Below, piece after piece: positions 37,201-49,200 of a DNA stretch of 64,000 nucleotides; within the stretch, counting starts at the first letter, position 1; every line of letters starts with the position of its first letter. The translations under genes were made by a program, and so were the position numbers. A model generated the notes under the pieces. That model made no database searches. It worked only from the letters and a program-made list of their open reading frames with translations, and was not told the origin of the DNA. Source of the stretch: Tribonema minus (Eukaryota; Sar; Xanthophyceae; Tribonematales; Tribonemataceae); contig JAFCMP010000042.1 of the NCBI GenBank assembly GCA_017506865.1, positions 186,001 to 250,000 of the forward strand, in the 5' to 3' direction.

Positions 37201-40200
37201 CGCGGAGGCCCGCGCCGACGCATGCAGCACAGCTGCGCTCTGTGCTTGCGAATGTAACGCTCGCGGCAGTGCTCTGTGCATAGACGCAGCTTTGCACTTC
37301 GATATCCGGCCTGTCGGGGCAAAGCGGCGCCTGTAGGTGAGGTCAGGCCAGGGCTCAGAGTGCCCCCCCGCCACACGAGCAGCTCGTATTTCCTGCCTGT
37401 AACTTCAATTGAAGTTCCATTCATGTGTGCGGTGGGCTGTGCCAGCCTGAATGGAACCGCCGTAACCTCTACTGGGCACTGGCGTGGCACACGCGCAGCG
37501 TGCAGAGACGCGGCTCCGCGCGCAACGGCGCAAACTTCAACATTGAATTTATCTGCGCATGCGGCGGGTCGCGCAAGCCTCGGCGGAACCGCCGCCAACT
37601 CTACTTGGCGTTGCCGCTGGCGCAGCAGTGCTCAGCGCACAAGCGGCGACACGACTCTGCGCTTTGACGCCTGCTTTGTTGGGGTCAGGGTCCAGCGGTA
37701 GGTTCAGGCTGGCGGGGGGTTAAGGGGTAGGTGGTAAGTCTTGCGAGCGCCTGATGCAAACTTCAACATTGAAGTTGCTGTTTCGTTTGTGTGTGCGGTT
37801 TTGGCTTCGCGCAGTTCGAGGGCGCGGGGGGGGGGCGCTCAAAGAACGGCCATTGGACTCTGCATTCCTGATTCAAACTTCAACATCGCACTTCTGTTTG
37901 TTTTGGCTGTGCGCAGTTCGAGGGCGCGTGGGGGGACGCCCGCATGCATGGGCCGCCGCCGCCGCACATGATGATGATGGAGCAGCAGCGGCGACAGCAG
38001 GTGAGAGACCGGCCTGCTGATGAAGTTCAAAACTTGAGTTTTTGCTGATCAAGTCTAAAACTCCAACTTTTTCAAAGGTGTGCTGCGGATGACCAGCTGT
38101 AATTCAGAAACTAGCAACCCTGACCACCTCCAACTAGCAAGGGATTGCCATGCGTGGCGATGAAGTTTGTGTTGCAAGTGGCGCAGCGTTGTCTGAGCAC
38201 GCTGCCAGTGAAGTTTACGACTTCAACTTTCTGCGCGCAGCCGCAGTGGACCGAGCCTGGTATCATCCTACGTTCGGGGCAGCAGCGTCAACGGCAGCAC
38301 AAGAAGGCAGTCCGCACGCCATGCGCATGCCACGAATGGCCTGGCGCGCAACTGACAGCCACAGTCTCGCACTTGACGGTTACACCATCCACCTGCGCCT
38401 GGTGGCCATGCAGATGGCACATGTGGCACGTGGCAACTTTGCCCACTGACGGACAGCGTCAGGCGCACACGATGACGAGCACACAGTCCGCCTGCGCACC
38501 CTTTGGCCGTGCAAATGGCACATGTGGCACGCAGTACACATTTTGCCGGTTACTCCATGCGGATGACACGTAGTTGTTATTGCGCGCTGCGAACGGTACA
38601 CACTGAGACGGCTACACCATGCCCCCCCGCCATGACCATGTGTGTGCCTATGACTGCGCACGCCGCGCAGCAGCACATGGCCGTACTCACGCCGCGAATG
38701 GCCTGGCGTGACGTGCGCCGCTGTAACTGACAGCCACAGTTACGCAATCTGACGGTTGCACCGTCCACCTGCGCCCGCTGGCCATGCATAAAACGCACAC
38801 GTGGCACGCGGTACACATCTTACAGTAACACCACGCCCCCCCCTGTGACCGCGTGTGTATGGTCGCGCGCTGCACGGTACTGACGGTTGCACCATGCCCC
38901 CCCCCAATGACCACATGTGCCCACTTGCGCGCGCTGTGCAGCAGCACATGGAGGCCATGCGCATGGCGCACATGGCGCGCGGCACGCCGCCCCACAACTG
39001 CAACCGACTGTAAATCGTTGATGATATCAACTGCTTCTGTAGAACTTGCGGTTGACTACACCATGCCCCCTCGTGACCACGTGTGGTTTACAATTGCGCT
39101 GTGCAGCACATGGAGGCCATGCACATGGCTCACACGGTGCGCGGCGCGCCGCCGTAGCTGACGGCCACAGTTACGCAACCTGACGGTTACACTGTCCGAC
39201 CTGCACCCGCTGGCCATGCGAAAGTAGCACACGTGGCACGCGATACGCACTGACGGTTGTGCCATGCCCCTTTCCCCATGGCAGCACATGGAGGCCATGC
39301 GCATGGCGCGCATGGCGCGCGGCGTGCCGCCCCACAACTTCAACTGACAGCATGACATTGATGATATCTTCTTCAACAAATTCTGCAGCGCATACCATGA
39401 TGCTTGCGCTTTGTCGGTGACGCCACACACCTCCACCCTGCGCGCTGTGCAGCACATGGAGGCCATGCGCATGGCGCACATGGCGCGCGGCGCGCCGCCC
39501 ATGGACGCGGCGTGGGCCGAGTCGCGCGCCGGCCCGCCGATGGACGCCGCCTGGGCGGAGGCGCGCGGGCCCAACTTCAACTTCAACCAGGCCTGGGGGG
39601 GATCGCAGGGGGGGCCGGTGAGAGTCGTAGAAACACAAGGGCCGGTGAGGATATACAAAATATATGTACATACTAGCGCATCATAGGGGGTTGATACCGC
39701 TACACGTGGCTTATCACTGGCTAAGGCGCGCGGGCCCAACGTCAGTTCCAACCTGGCTTGGGGGGGATCGCAAGGAGGGCCGGCGAGAGTCGTAGAAATA
39801 CGAGGGCCGGTGAGGATATACACGCTACACATATACGCATACTAGCGGTCTTCGGGGTGCGGTAACGGTGCATTCAGTTTGTTTACCAAGGTGCTCACAA
39901 CAGCGGGCCCAACTTCAACTTCAACCAGGCATGGGGGGGGGAGATCGCAAGGGGGGCCGGTGAGGGTAGTCGCAATGCATAGGCCGATGAGATATACATG
40001 CTATATGTATGCATGCTAACGCGTCGTAGGGGGGTGGTAACGCTACATTCAGCTTATTTCAATACCAAGTCAGGTGATCAAAATTAGTGTTTTTCCCTCA
40101 TCCCTGATGCAGTTTGCAAGCTCACCTCGCAGGCCTGAGGCATCTTGGTGGCAGTAGGTGTACACATTACTTACCGAGCGCCAGCATGTTTAGTCATGTT

Positions 40201-43200
40201 CACATAGAATGTTCCGCACCGCCAAGACTGGCAGTCAGGCTTCACAGCAGCCCCAACTGTAACCCTAATCCATGTGTTCACATCGCATGGGCATGTGCAG
40301 CCTCAGGCGCACTTCAACTTCAACGCGTATAGAAGTATACTACAAGTAGTTATACATAGTTGCGTGCACAATGCATTTTTTGATTACATACATATGGTAT
40401 GCACTACTCTTCAACGCGTACAGAAGTACTTCGATGCATACTATCGGTAGTTGAGCATAGTTGTGTGTGTATATACATATCCTCAAGTAGATACATATAT
40501 TAAAAATAGCACTTGTGTCATTATAGGGTCAATGCTGTTCATTATACTAGGCTGACGTGCAGCCGCAGCAGCAGTTCAACGCGTTGTGGCATACTTCAAG
40601 AAGAAGTATAGTACTTATCTCATCTCATATCTCACATCACATGCGTGGTGTGGCATATATTACTTCTCTCATCTCTGGGTCGGTGCTGTTGTTTTCATCA
40701 TGTCGGCGCGCAGCCTCATGCGCACTCATGCGCACTGCTGGGCCACTCCATCGCTACCGGGTCAATGCTGTTGATCAGCACTTACATCAGCCCATTTCAT
40801 TTCGTTCGCATCCTGTTTGACGTGCGGGCGCACTTCAACGCGGCGTGGCAAGGGCAGGCTCATGCTGTTGTGACCAGCAAAATCATTCACCACTTCACAT
40901 CAAACAACACGAGCAATGCCATTTCTTGTTCACATTGTGTCGCCGTGCAGCCTCCACCACATCAGTATGTTCATCCTGACCCTCAACCTAGTCCATTTGT
41001 TCGCATCGCGTTGACGCACATCCTCAGGCGCACTTCAACGCAGCGTGGCAAGGGCAGGCGCACGGCCCGCAGGCGCACATGGAGGCGGCGTGGGAGGGGC
41101 AGGACGCAGCGTTGCGAGGCGCCGAAGCCGACGTTGCCAGCGCATCGCACCAGGTCCGTTGAGCAACTTCGTTGTCGTATTCATACTTTGAAGGTATTCA
41201 GTACATATACTCTTTGTGAAGTATGCGTATACTTCAAGTGTATATGTGTGTGGGCAGGACGCAACGCCGCGAGGCGCCGAAGCCGACGTTGCCAGCGCGG
41301 CTCACCAGGTCTGTTGTGCAACTTCATTGACTCACTCATACACTTGTTGAAGTTATGTATACGTTCAGATACTACTATATGTAGTCTCATTACACTCGTT
41401 GAAGTATTGGTATACATCAAGTATAAATAAACGTAGGCAGGTTGCCGCACCCCAACGCGCCAAAGCGGACATTGCCAGCGCGTCAAATCAGGTGCGCTGC
41501 AGAAACGTGCGGCTGTTGTGACTACTTCAAGTGTGCCCGTGTGTACACGTCAGACATGGTTGAGACGCCTCACCCCACCGCGCCGAAGCCGACGTTCGCG
41601 AGCGCGTCAAATCAGGTGCGCTGTGCAACCTCATTGATTCACTCTTACTTCAACTTATGCTTTGTGCTGTGGTTATACTCCAAGTATGCACGTGCGTACC
41701 AATCAGATATGTTTTAGGACACAGCGCCGCGAGGCGCCGAAGCCGACTTTGCCAGCGCACCCCACCAGATGCGCTATGCACCTTCATCGACCTTTTCATA
41801 TAGAGCATGCTATACTCCTTGAGTACACCTATACAGTGTTGTTCCTACTTCAAGTATACATGTAGGCAGAACGCCGCACCCCTCTGCGCCGAAGCCGACG
41901 TCGTCGCCAGTGCATCCTACCAGGTGCGCTGCTACTGTGATGCGTCGCCGCTGGTGCCTGCAAGCCGCTGTACGCTGCTCGCTACTTCAGTCTCATGTTG
42001 TCAGAGCGTCAGTCGGGCTCCATGCTGACCAGGCAGCAACGCTCAACACTCTTTGTATATATATTCTCACGGCTTGTGCCGCTGGATGTCAACTAAGGTT
42101 TAACATCGCTCTGCCTTGCGCAGCGCAAGCACGCGATCATGAACTTCAAGTGTCAGTTCACTTTGCGTGGGTAGCATAGAGCGAGCAGGCTGCCCAAGGC
42201 ACATGGAGCGAAGCCTAACCCTAGCCCTAAATCAAGCCCAACAAAGACGCCATGGAAAAAAAATGTTCTTGAAAGCAATGCTTCGAAGTAGTAATGCTAA
42301 CAAATAACAATCTGCCTTGGCTCAGCGATAAACATGGTAATGAGGTATTCATACCTTGTTCATCGCAATGACTGCATGCCTTCGGCGAAGCGTGGAGCGG
42401 TGTGGACACAGTGAAGAGTGAAAACAGGCAACATGCGGCACGTAGAGCTTACACGAATCCTGATTGTAACCCTAACCCTACCTCAAAGACGCATCAAAGC
42501 AATAAGAGCTTCTAGAAAGCAAAGGAATGCAATGAACGATAATCTGCCTCCTCAGGTAAGTTTACAAGTACCGTAACACGCCTTGCGTATCTGCAGGCCT
42601 TTGGCGAAGCGTGGAGCGGCGTGGACACGCCTGAGGGCGCGCGCATGGGCGAGGCCTGGACAGAGAGCCAGAAACCAGGCGAGTGACGCTCCCTCTTTGC
42701 GTAACGATAGCATCGCTCAGTATGTGGAGATTTATGAATATTTGCAAGCACTGCATAGAAGCAGCAAGCGCGTTTGGCACGTGAAGACAAGGGCACGCGC
42801 ATGCGCGAGGCGTGGGCGGAGAGCCAGAAACCAGGCGAGTGACGCTCCAATTGAGGCAGGCTTGAAGTTGTACACTGCGCATTGCCCGACGCGTGATGAC
42901 GCAGTGCGAGGGTCTCGACGAGTCCCGAGTCTTTGTGACAGCGAGGCGTGGACGGAGAGCCAGAAACCAGGCGAGTGACGCTCCTCTTCACGTACCGGCA
43001 GCATCGCTCAGCATGTCAAGATTTGTCAAAATAATACTGATGATTGCTCCCCGCGTAGCAGCAGCGAGCGCGCTCGGCGCGTGAAGACTCACTGATCACC
43101 GCCCTGTTTATGCAGCCGCCACTGGTCTGGATGCTGCGTGGAGCGATGTGGAGGGCGCCATGGGGATATCATACACCTACCTGTATAAACCGACGAGTGT

Positions 43201-46200
43201 AGTATATACTTTTATGCGCGTCTGATGTGGAAATGACACCATCTCATGTATGGCCCATCACCGCCGCCGCTACAGCCGCCGCGGGTTTGGACGCCGCATG
43301 GAGCTATGTGGAGGGCGCCATGGGTAGTATACACATGTGTCTGCAAGTCTCCGTCGCACTTCCAAGTGCACGACTTTGATTGATGATCGTATCTATCATG
43401 TGCTGTTGACACTGCGGGCTTACGGCTCACCATCCTGTTCATGCAGCCGCCACCGGTTTGGATGCCGCGTGGAGCGATGTGGAGGGCGCCATGGATATCA
43501 TGCACAAACCTGTATAAACCGAAGTGTGATAGAAGAGTATAGTTTATAAATGCGCGTCTCATGTGGAAATCACACCACGTCATGTATTGCCCATCGCCGC
43601 TGCCGCTACAGCCGTCACTGGTCTGGAAGCTGCGTGGAGCGATGTGGAGGGCGCCATGGAGGCGGCCTGGCAGGAAGCCAAGGCCAGCGACGACCCGGAG
43701 CTCGTCAAGATCTGGGAAGATGTAAGAGTTGGGGTTAGGGGTAGGGCTAGGGTTGGGGCTAGGGGTAAGGGCTAGGGTTAGGGTTATCAGTTCTCATCAT
43801 GAGCATTAGGGTCAAGATCTGGGAAGATGTAAGAGTTAGGGTTAGGGTTAGGGTTAGGGCTAGGGTCAGGGTTAGGGTTACCAGTTCTCATCATGAGCAT
43901 GAGCATTAGGGTTAGGGTGATGGTCAAGATCTGGGAAGATGTAAGGGTCAGGGTCAGGGTAGGGCTAGGGTTAGGGTTACGAGCTTTCATAATGAGCATC
44001 AGAAAGGATCGTAACGCGTGTTAGGGTTAGGGTCAGGTTACGAACCCTCGTCATGAGCGTCAAAAGAGATTCTAAGGTGTACGAGTACTGGCGCTACGTG
44101 GAAGTGAAGCCAAGGGATGTGCAAGCCTGATACAGTAATGTCTGCAGGAACCGGAGCCCGTCATATTATTAGAGGACGTAACGGAAGTGCTGGAACGCTT
44201 CTTCAGGGCCTGTGCAACCGACAAGGGTTAGGGTTAGGGTTTGGGTTAGGGTCAGGCGTCAGAACCATGGCAGTAGTTTCTTCAGCATGTTACTGGCGGG
44301 GCGCCTGTGTCAGTCTGGACTTCAAAGCAGTAATATCTTCTGTATGTTACTGGCGGGACGTTCGCTGGCGCGCCAACACTGCTCTCCAAGCAGAGGGTAT
44401 GCACGTATATCACATATGTGCTTGCAGCACGCAGGACTCCTCTACCTCTACAACACAAAATAGTGTCGCTGCCTGGATAATAAAAATTCAGGGCCAGAGT
44501 TATGTGGCAGCACGTGAACACTATTTTTACGCTCACAGGGGCAATGACAGCGATGGTGAGGCACAGGGTTGACGTTAGGGCTAGGGTTAGTTTGCGCTGC
44601 GAGGGCTAGGGGTGGGATTAGGGTTACGGTGAGGTTAGTGAAGGTTAGGGATCCAGTTAGGCTGAGGATTAGGGTTGGGGTCAGGGTTATGGTGAGGGGT
44701 GAGTGGGGGTTAGGGGTCAGGATTAGGGTTAGTCTTAAGGATTAGGGTCGCTGCGCGTGCGGAGGTTGGGGCGCGTAGGGTTAGGGTTAGGGTTAGAGTT
44801 AGGGTTAGCACGGCAGGACTTGCAATGAAGGGCTTGTCTGCTTGGTAAGCGGTGCATGGGGCAGGGGACGCACAGCAGTGCTCAGCATCAATGGAACCAA
44901 CGAGCTCAGAGCGTTCGAATCGATGCGCAAGCATGCACAGCAGCGCTAGCACCGCCTCAGAGCGCTGCCCCCGTGATGAATGACAATGACCGTGCTGTTA
45001 CTGTCATCATAGTGATGATGAACAAGTTCAGAACAATCAATGACAAGCACGCACTTTTCATTAAAACAACAAGTATTCTGACCCCCAATCGCGCGCTCCC
45101 CCCCCCCCCTCATCCCCCACCCCGCACAGCCCGACGCACAACGGGAGCCCCTGGAAGACGTATGGGCGCGCACGGCCGCAAAGCTCGAGGCCATGGGCGG
45201 CGAGACGCTCCCCAATGGCGAGGTACGTGGGTATGTATATCATGTTGGTTTAGTTGGGTAGATGCTTACCTATGAGTGTCTTAAAATCGTCTTCAAAGCT
45301 CGAGGCCATGGGCGGCGAGACGCTCCCCAACGGCGAGGTATGTGGCTATGTGTTAGTTTTGTTGAGGTAGGTAGATGCGTTAGGTAGGTAGATGCCTACC
45401 AGTTCTAAAAATTCTTTTGAAAATCGTCTCAAGCTGGAGGCTATGGGCGGAGCTACCCAACGGCGCGGTACGCGGGTATGTATGCTTCCAGTATGGTAGA
45501 TACCTGCCTGCCATTGTTTCTGCGCTTGAGGCGATGGGTGGCGAGATGCTCCCCAACGGCAAGGTCTGTGGGTATGTATGACGCTGCTTCAAGGTACGTA
45601 CCTACCTGCCAGTGTCTCTGTGATGCTAGTAAGCTAGACACCTACCTGCCAGCGTCCCAAAAATTCTCTTCGAAGCTCGAGGCTATCGGCAGCCAGATGC
45701 TCCCCAACTGATGGGATGCCAGCAAGGTAGATGCCTGCCTACTGGAGGACAACACGTATGTGGGCGTGTTTGGTGCTTTCAGAGCAACGGTAATTGGCAG
45801 CCACCTGTTTCCTGTGGGTTCCTCTTGTCGCCATGCTTTTGGTTGGTATACTGAGCACGCACCCGTTGCTCATCCGTTCTTTGTTGCCATTGCTTTGATT
45901 GTGATCTTATTTGGAAACTCACCTGCCTCTTCGTCTGTGTTGCAACACTCGGCGAACAGCGCGCGCTTGAGCCGTACGCGTTCCAGGACAAGAACCCCTA
46001 CATGGACGCCGACCAGTGTCCGGACGCGTTCGCGGCGGGCATGCAGCACTTCAGAGAGGTGAGGCAGCGCTCATCGCCTGCCCAGGATAGCATATAAGCA
46101 TATATCATGGCAGCACTCAGCGCCATACTGAGTGCCCGGACGCGTTTGCCACGGGCATGCCGTGCTTCGAGAGGTGAGGCAACGCTCAGGGTCAGAGTTA

Positions 46201-49200
46201 TGAATAGCGGTGAGTAACCCTAACGACATGCAGCACTTCACGAGAGGTGAGGCAGCGCTCACTACCAGTTGGTCCAAGCGCGGCAATGCGGTTGTGTCAA
46301 TCTGTACTGACGCCAAACACGTCCAAGTGGCATATGCACATGATGATGCGCCAAGTGTACAAATGCGATACCACCCTCTACATGTGCATTCGCCGTTGAA
46401 AGTCATTTGGCAGCGCTCACCTACGCCATGTCTCCTTTGCGTGCGCGCCGTGCAGGGCAACATTGCGGACGCGGTGCTGTGCTTTGAGGCGGAGCTGCAG
46501 AGGTATGTATGTATACATGTGTGTGTTTCATGTACCTTTTCTGATTCCTCGCTGAGGGCTTGTGTGTGTTCCTGGGGCTCATATGCATACTTCCAAACTC
46601 GTTCTTGCGTACCATCACCAACCGCAGCGAGAAGGCGCTGAGATGAGGGGCATGTAGGTATGTATCTGTTGTGCAAATAGTATTCTGTACTTCAATGTAA
46701 ATAGTTCGTTACTCTACATGAAAGTACGCGCGCTGATAGCCAACAGCAACCGCAGCGAGAAGGCGCTGCCGGTGTATGAGGTATGTAGGTATGAGTTGGC
46801 GTGTGAGCAGTCGTTTCTACTCTGAGGTGACGTCTCCTCCTGCATCAGCGCCGCCGGAAACCCGTGTTTTGACGTCTCTTCGTGCACAAACGCTGTTCCA
46901 GTGTTTTGTCCGTCGTGAATGATTGCAGCGTGCGCCTGTCTGCTCAGGGCATGCCCAAAACTGTTGCTCGCTACCGTGTGTCAGGAGAGATCTACAGTTG
47001 AGGCGTGACAGCAACCCTAACCCTACGAACATGACATTTAGAGCGCACTGCCGCGGCACGCTTCACATGCGCGTCACAGCGGCCGTGGCAAGCAGCCTCT
47101 TGCACGCTGCGCAGGCGATTAAAACCTGGACCTAGACGTTTCAGGGATGAAGTGAGCTGCTATTTAAACCTCAACTTCTGGCTGTAGTCATTTCAAGTTC
47201 AACTGCTGCAGTGCTCCTCTATGCTCATGAAGGTGCGTCGCTCCCGCTGCTGCGCCGGCGTTGGCCTTCGTCTTTCGGATGGCAAGAACCTGCAAGCTCA
47301 ACTTCAACTTCAACTGTTGCTGCCCTTTGGCACTGTTCACCAGTGCGAACTTCTCTGTAACTGTCGCTGCTGCTGTGCCATGGCGCAGGCACCCCGACAG
47401 CAGCGAGGCCTGGCGAATGCTCGGGCAGAGCCATGCAGAGAACGATCAGGTGCGCTTTGAACCTCAACTCCAACCTGCTGTGTGGATTGGTACTTTTATT
47501 ATATTCCACTTGTGGCTGTGGAAATGCCATGTTGTAGGTGTGTCGCCTTGTTCTCACTCTTGGATGTAGCATGCAAAGCTTGCACGCCACACCCCGCCCC
47601 CCACATCACCCCCAACAAAGCACCCGCAAGCGACTGTCCCCCACATACTAGCAGGGATACCAAACAAAGCTGCAAGACTCTCCCCCCACAGACAGACCCG
47701 TCTTAGGGCCACCCAGCTCCACGCAGACTCCATCTCAAAGTTTTCATGCAGGCCAAGGTCACCATAATGGGCCCTGAACTGGAGATTGTGGCTATCTACG
47801 TGAACCCCGATATCATAAAGATAAGCAGAGGGAGTCACTGGGCGCCAGGCGCTGACGCTAGAAAGAAAGGCTATATAACTAAGCAAAGCATCGCCTCCTT
47901 GATGAGCGGGACGGTGGTTCACCGGGCCTCCCATATCACCCCCAACAAAGCATCCGCAAGCGACTGTCCCCCACACACTAGCAGGGATACCAAACAAAGC
48001 TGCAAGACTCTCCCCCCACAGACAGACCCTTCTAAGGGCCACCCAGCTCCACGCAGACTCCATCTCAAAGTTTTCATGCAGGCCAAGGTCACCATGATGG
48101 GCCCTGAACTGGAGATTGTGGCTATCTACGTGAACCCCGATATCATAGAGATAAGCAGAGGGAGTCACTGGGCGCCAGGCGCTGACGCTAGAGAGAAAGG
48201 CTATATAACTAAGTAAAGCATCGCCTCCTTGATGAGCGAGGTCACGGCTCACCGCAGGCTGCAAGCCTGACAAGATATTGCCATTTACCGCTGCTAGTAA
48301 CTTGTGGTTGGTGCCGTGGCGTGCAGCCGACTCCGCTTGCTCTCCAAGCACGCCAAGCCGCTCCCTGTCCCTCCTCCGCACGCCAGCCAGGGCTTCCGAG
48401 ACACCACCACACGTTTGAAGTTCTCTCGAAGGGGCTACGCACGCTGGCATCACCTGGGGGCCGCTGGTGCTAGCTCCTGCAAGCCCTGCAGCCCAGCCCA
48501 CCCACCAAACCAGCCGCATGTGGATTGGTACTTGTGCAAGTACAATGAGGGGGGGGGGGTTGGGTGCTTTCACCTCGCGCTTTGTGTTTAGGGGCCTTTG
48601 CACTCACGTCGCATGGCACTTAGTTGAGGTTGTCCAGATCACGCGCGGTGTAGGATCCAGCACTGAAGTGCAAACGCATCAAATGAAGAGCACAGCTCGA
48701 ACAGCCAGTACTGGCGAAACGCAGCTTCCTGACCAGCACCCATGCGCTGCCTGTGCCTGCCTCGTGTTTGCTTTCACACCGACATCGCCGCTGTCGCCGC
48801 CGCTGCCATTTTTCGCACTCGTCGTCGCTCATCTACACATCTGCTCCTGCTGCTGCTGCTGCTGCTGCCGCCGCCGCTGCTGCTGCTGCTGCTGCTGCTG
48901 CTGTGCTGCCGCAGGATCGTCTGGCCATTGGCTGTCTGGAACGATCCGTGGAAGCTGATCCCTACAATCTGGAAGCTCTCCTGGCCTTAGGTAAGGGCGG
49001 GGCGAGCATATGAAGTTTTAGTTGAAGTTAGAAGGGGCGAAGAGAGTACAGGTCAAAGTTGAAGATGACACTTGACGACAAATCAATCAAGCCTGAGAGT
49101 CTGACTAACGCCTCAGAACCGCAAGGGTGGGCTGTGTGAACAAGCCGGACTCCACAGGCACGCGCTGCGCAAATCGTGGTTGTCGAGCCAACCTGAGTTT

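Noticed and set aside
38935-38999. Exon 6-like copy in PEX5 intron 5 as a coding exon
   Set aside because: It has an acceptor and about 50 matching bases but then reaches an in-frame stop and no donor.
47554-48603. Long 349-codon open frame on the minus strand
   Set aside because: Its length comes from two copies of a 330-bp tandem duplication that is open on both strands; no splice support and no recognisable domain.
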